Source: Armatimonadetes bacterium UBA5352 (GTDB taxonomy: Bacteria; Armatimonadota; Zipacnadia; Zipacnadales; UBA5352). From it: a stretch of DNA of 6,093 nt. The notes under the pieces were generated by a model, which worked only from the letters and a program-made list of their open reading frames with translations, made no database searches and was not told the origin of the DNA. Position 1 is the stretch's first letter. Each line of letters starts with the position of its first letter. Positions 5,811 through 6,093 of the stretch are shown piece after piece. Made by a program: the position numbers and the translations under genes. The stretch lies in NCBI GenBank assembly GCA_002411015.1, contig DHPY01000112.1:13564-19656 (forward strand), in the 5' to 3' direction.

Positions 5811-6093
5811 GTACGGGATGAAGCGCAGGGCGGACTGCGCGCTGACGGCGTACTCGCGCGGGGCGCCCTCCGCGAGTAGCCGCCCATGTGACAGAGATCG
5901 CTCATCCCGGTGCCCTGCCCGCAGCAGATGCGGTCGGCCTGCAGCAGCACCGGGTCACCGCTCGCGTAGCTCCAGACGAGACCTGTGAAGTCGTCATACG
6001 GATACGGTACCGTCGTCGTGAACCGCAGGCGCTCGTACGCGCGCTCCACCTGCCCATCCATCACGGCCACGTCCGGCATGTGCGCGGGCGTAA
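5807..6093 (-). CDS. Upstream fragment of the GH42-like gene, 5' end outside the window
   Basis: The frame is open to the right edge of the window (it reads TPAHMPDVAVMDGQ before the first in-window ATG at 6079). The true start therefore lies beyond 6093, and ATG-6079 need not be used. Coding character is good through DPVLLQADRICCGQGTGMSDLCHMGGYS, then turns into Arg/Ser/Pro-rich shadow after about 5883, ending at TGA 5807-5809. The adjacent minus frame continues the protein from the same point, so this is the upstream part of the same GH42-like gene. The end overlaps GTG-5810 by GTGA. That looks like translational coupling but is probably a coincidence of the frameshift. The function of this N-terminal portion alone is not recognisable. 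Confidence 0.65.
   Translation of the reverse strand, partial: TPAHMPDVAVMDGQVERAYERLRFTTTVPYPYDDFTGLVWSYASGDPVLLQADRICCGQGTGMSDLCHMGGYSRRAPRASTPSARSPPCASSRT
5876..5888 (-). other. Frame break in the GH42-like gene
   Basis: Minus-strand coding passes from the frame reading CHMGGYS to the frame reading EGAPREYAVSAQ at about 5883. One missing base restores a continuous protein. The neighbouring sequence has short G and C runs, where sequencing or assembly slips are common. A genuine mutation is equally possible. Confidence 0.65.

Overview
The window is GC-rich, densely coding bacterial DNA. Most likely it is a contig from an uncultured diderm bacterium rich in secreted carbohydrate-active proteins. 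The style of the sugar-related proteins recalls Armatimonadota, Hydrogenedentota or Planctomycetota-type genomes, but that placement is an impression from protein style and was not tested. An LpxH-type (lipid A pathway) phosphoesterase and a signal-peptide protein that looks like a beta-barrel both fit a cell with an outer membrane.

Layout, left to right. (1) 1-203 holds no gene I can support, but has two hairpins downstream of the next gene. (2) 204-2700, minus strand, is one large secreted sugar-related protein: signal peptide, CBM4/9-like module, galactose-mutarotase-like beta-sandwich, then a C-terminal part resembling the end of a glycosidase barrel plus helices. It is split into two reading frames by a break near 1149. 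(3) 2701-2911 is the intergenic region between divergent genes. (4) 2912-3805, plus strand, is an intact COG2908/LpxH-like metallophosphoesterase. (5) 3806-3952 is a convergent intergenic region with a strong intrinsic terminator for the minus strand. (6) 3953-4768, minus strand, is an intact secreted, probable outer-membrane protein with a near-consensus sigma-70 promoter. (7) 4769-4982 is the intergenic region with that promoter and several short dyads. (8) 4983 to the right edge, minus strand, is a GH42-like beta-galactosidase relative that enters from outside the window. It has a frame break near 5883 and appears to lack the second half of its catalytic barrel.

The genes do not form one operon. 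The two sugar-active genes suggest polysaccharide or galactoside use. The other two are envelope genes with no clear link to them. The most notable pattern is that both glycosidase-type genes are damaged while both envelope genes are intact. Each damaged gene seems to have lost catalytic-barrel sequence at a sharp junction. This could be real decay or an assembly artefact, and read mapping would decide. I saw no CRISPR array, tRNA, rRNA, insertion sequence, phage or defence system, and no convincing undescribed system.
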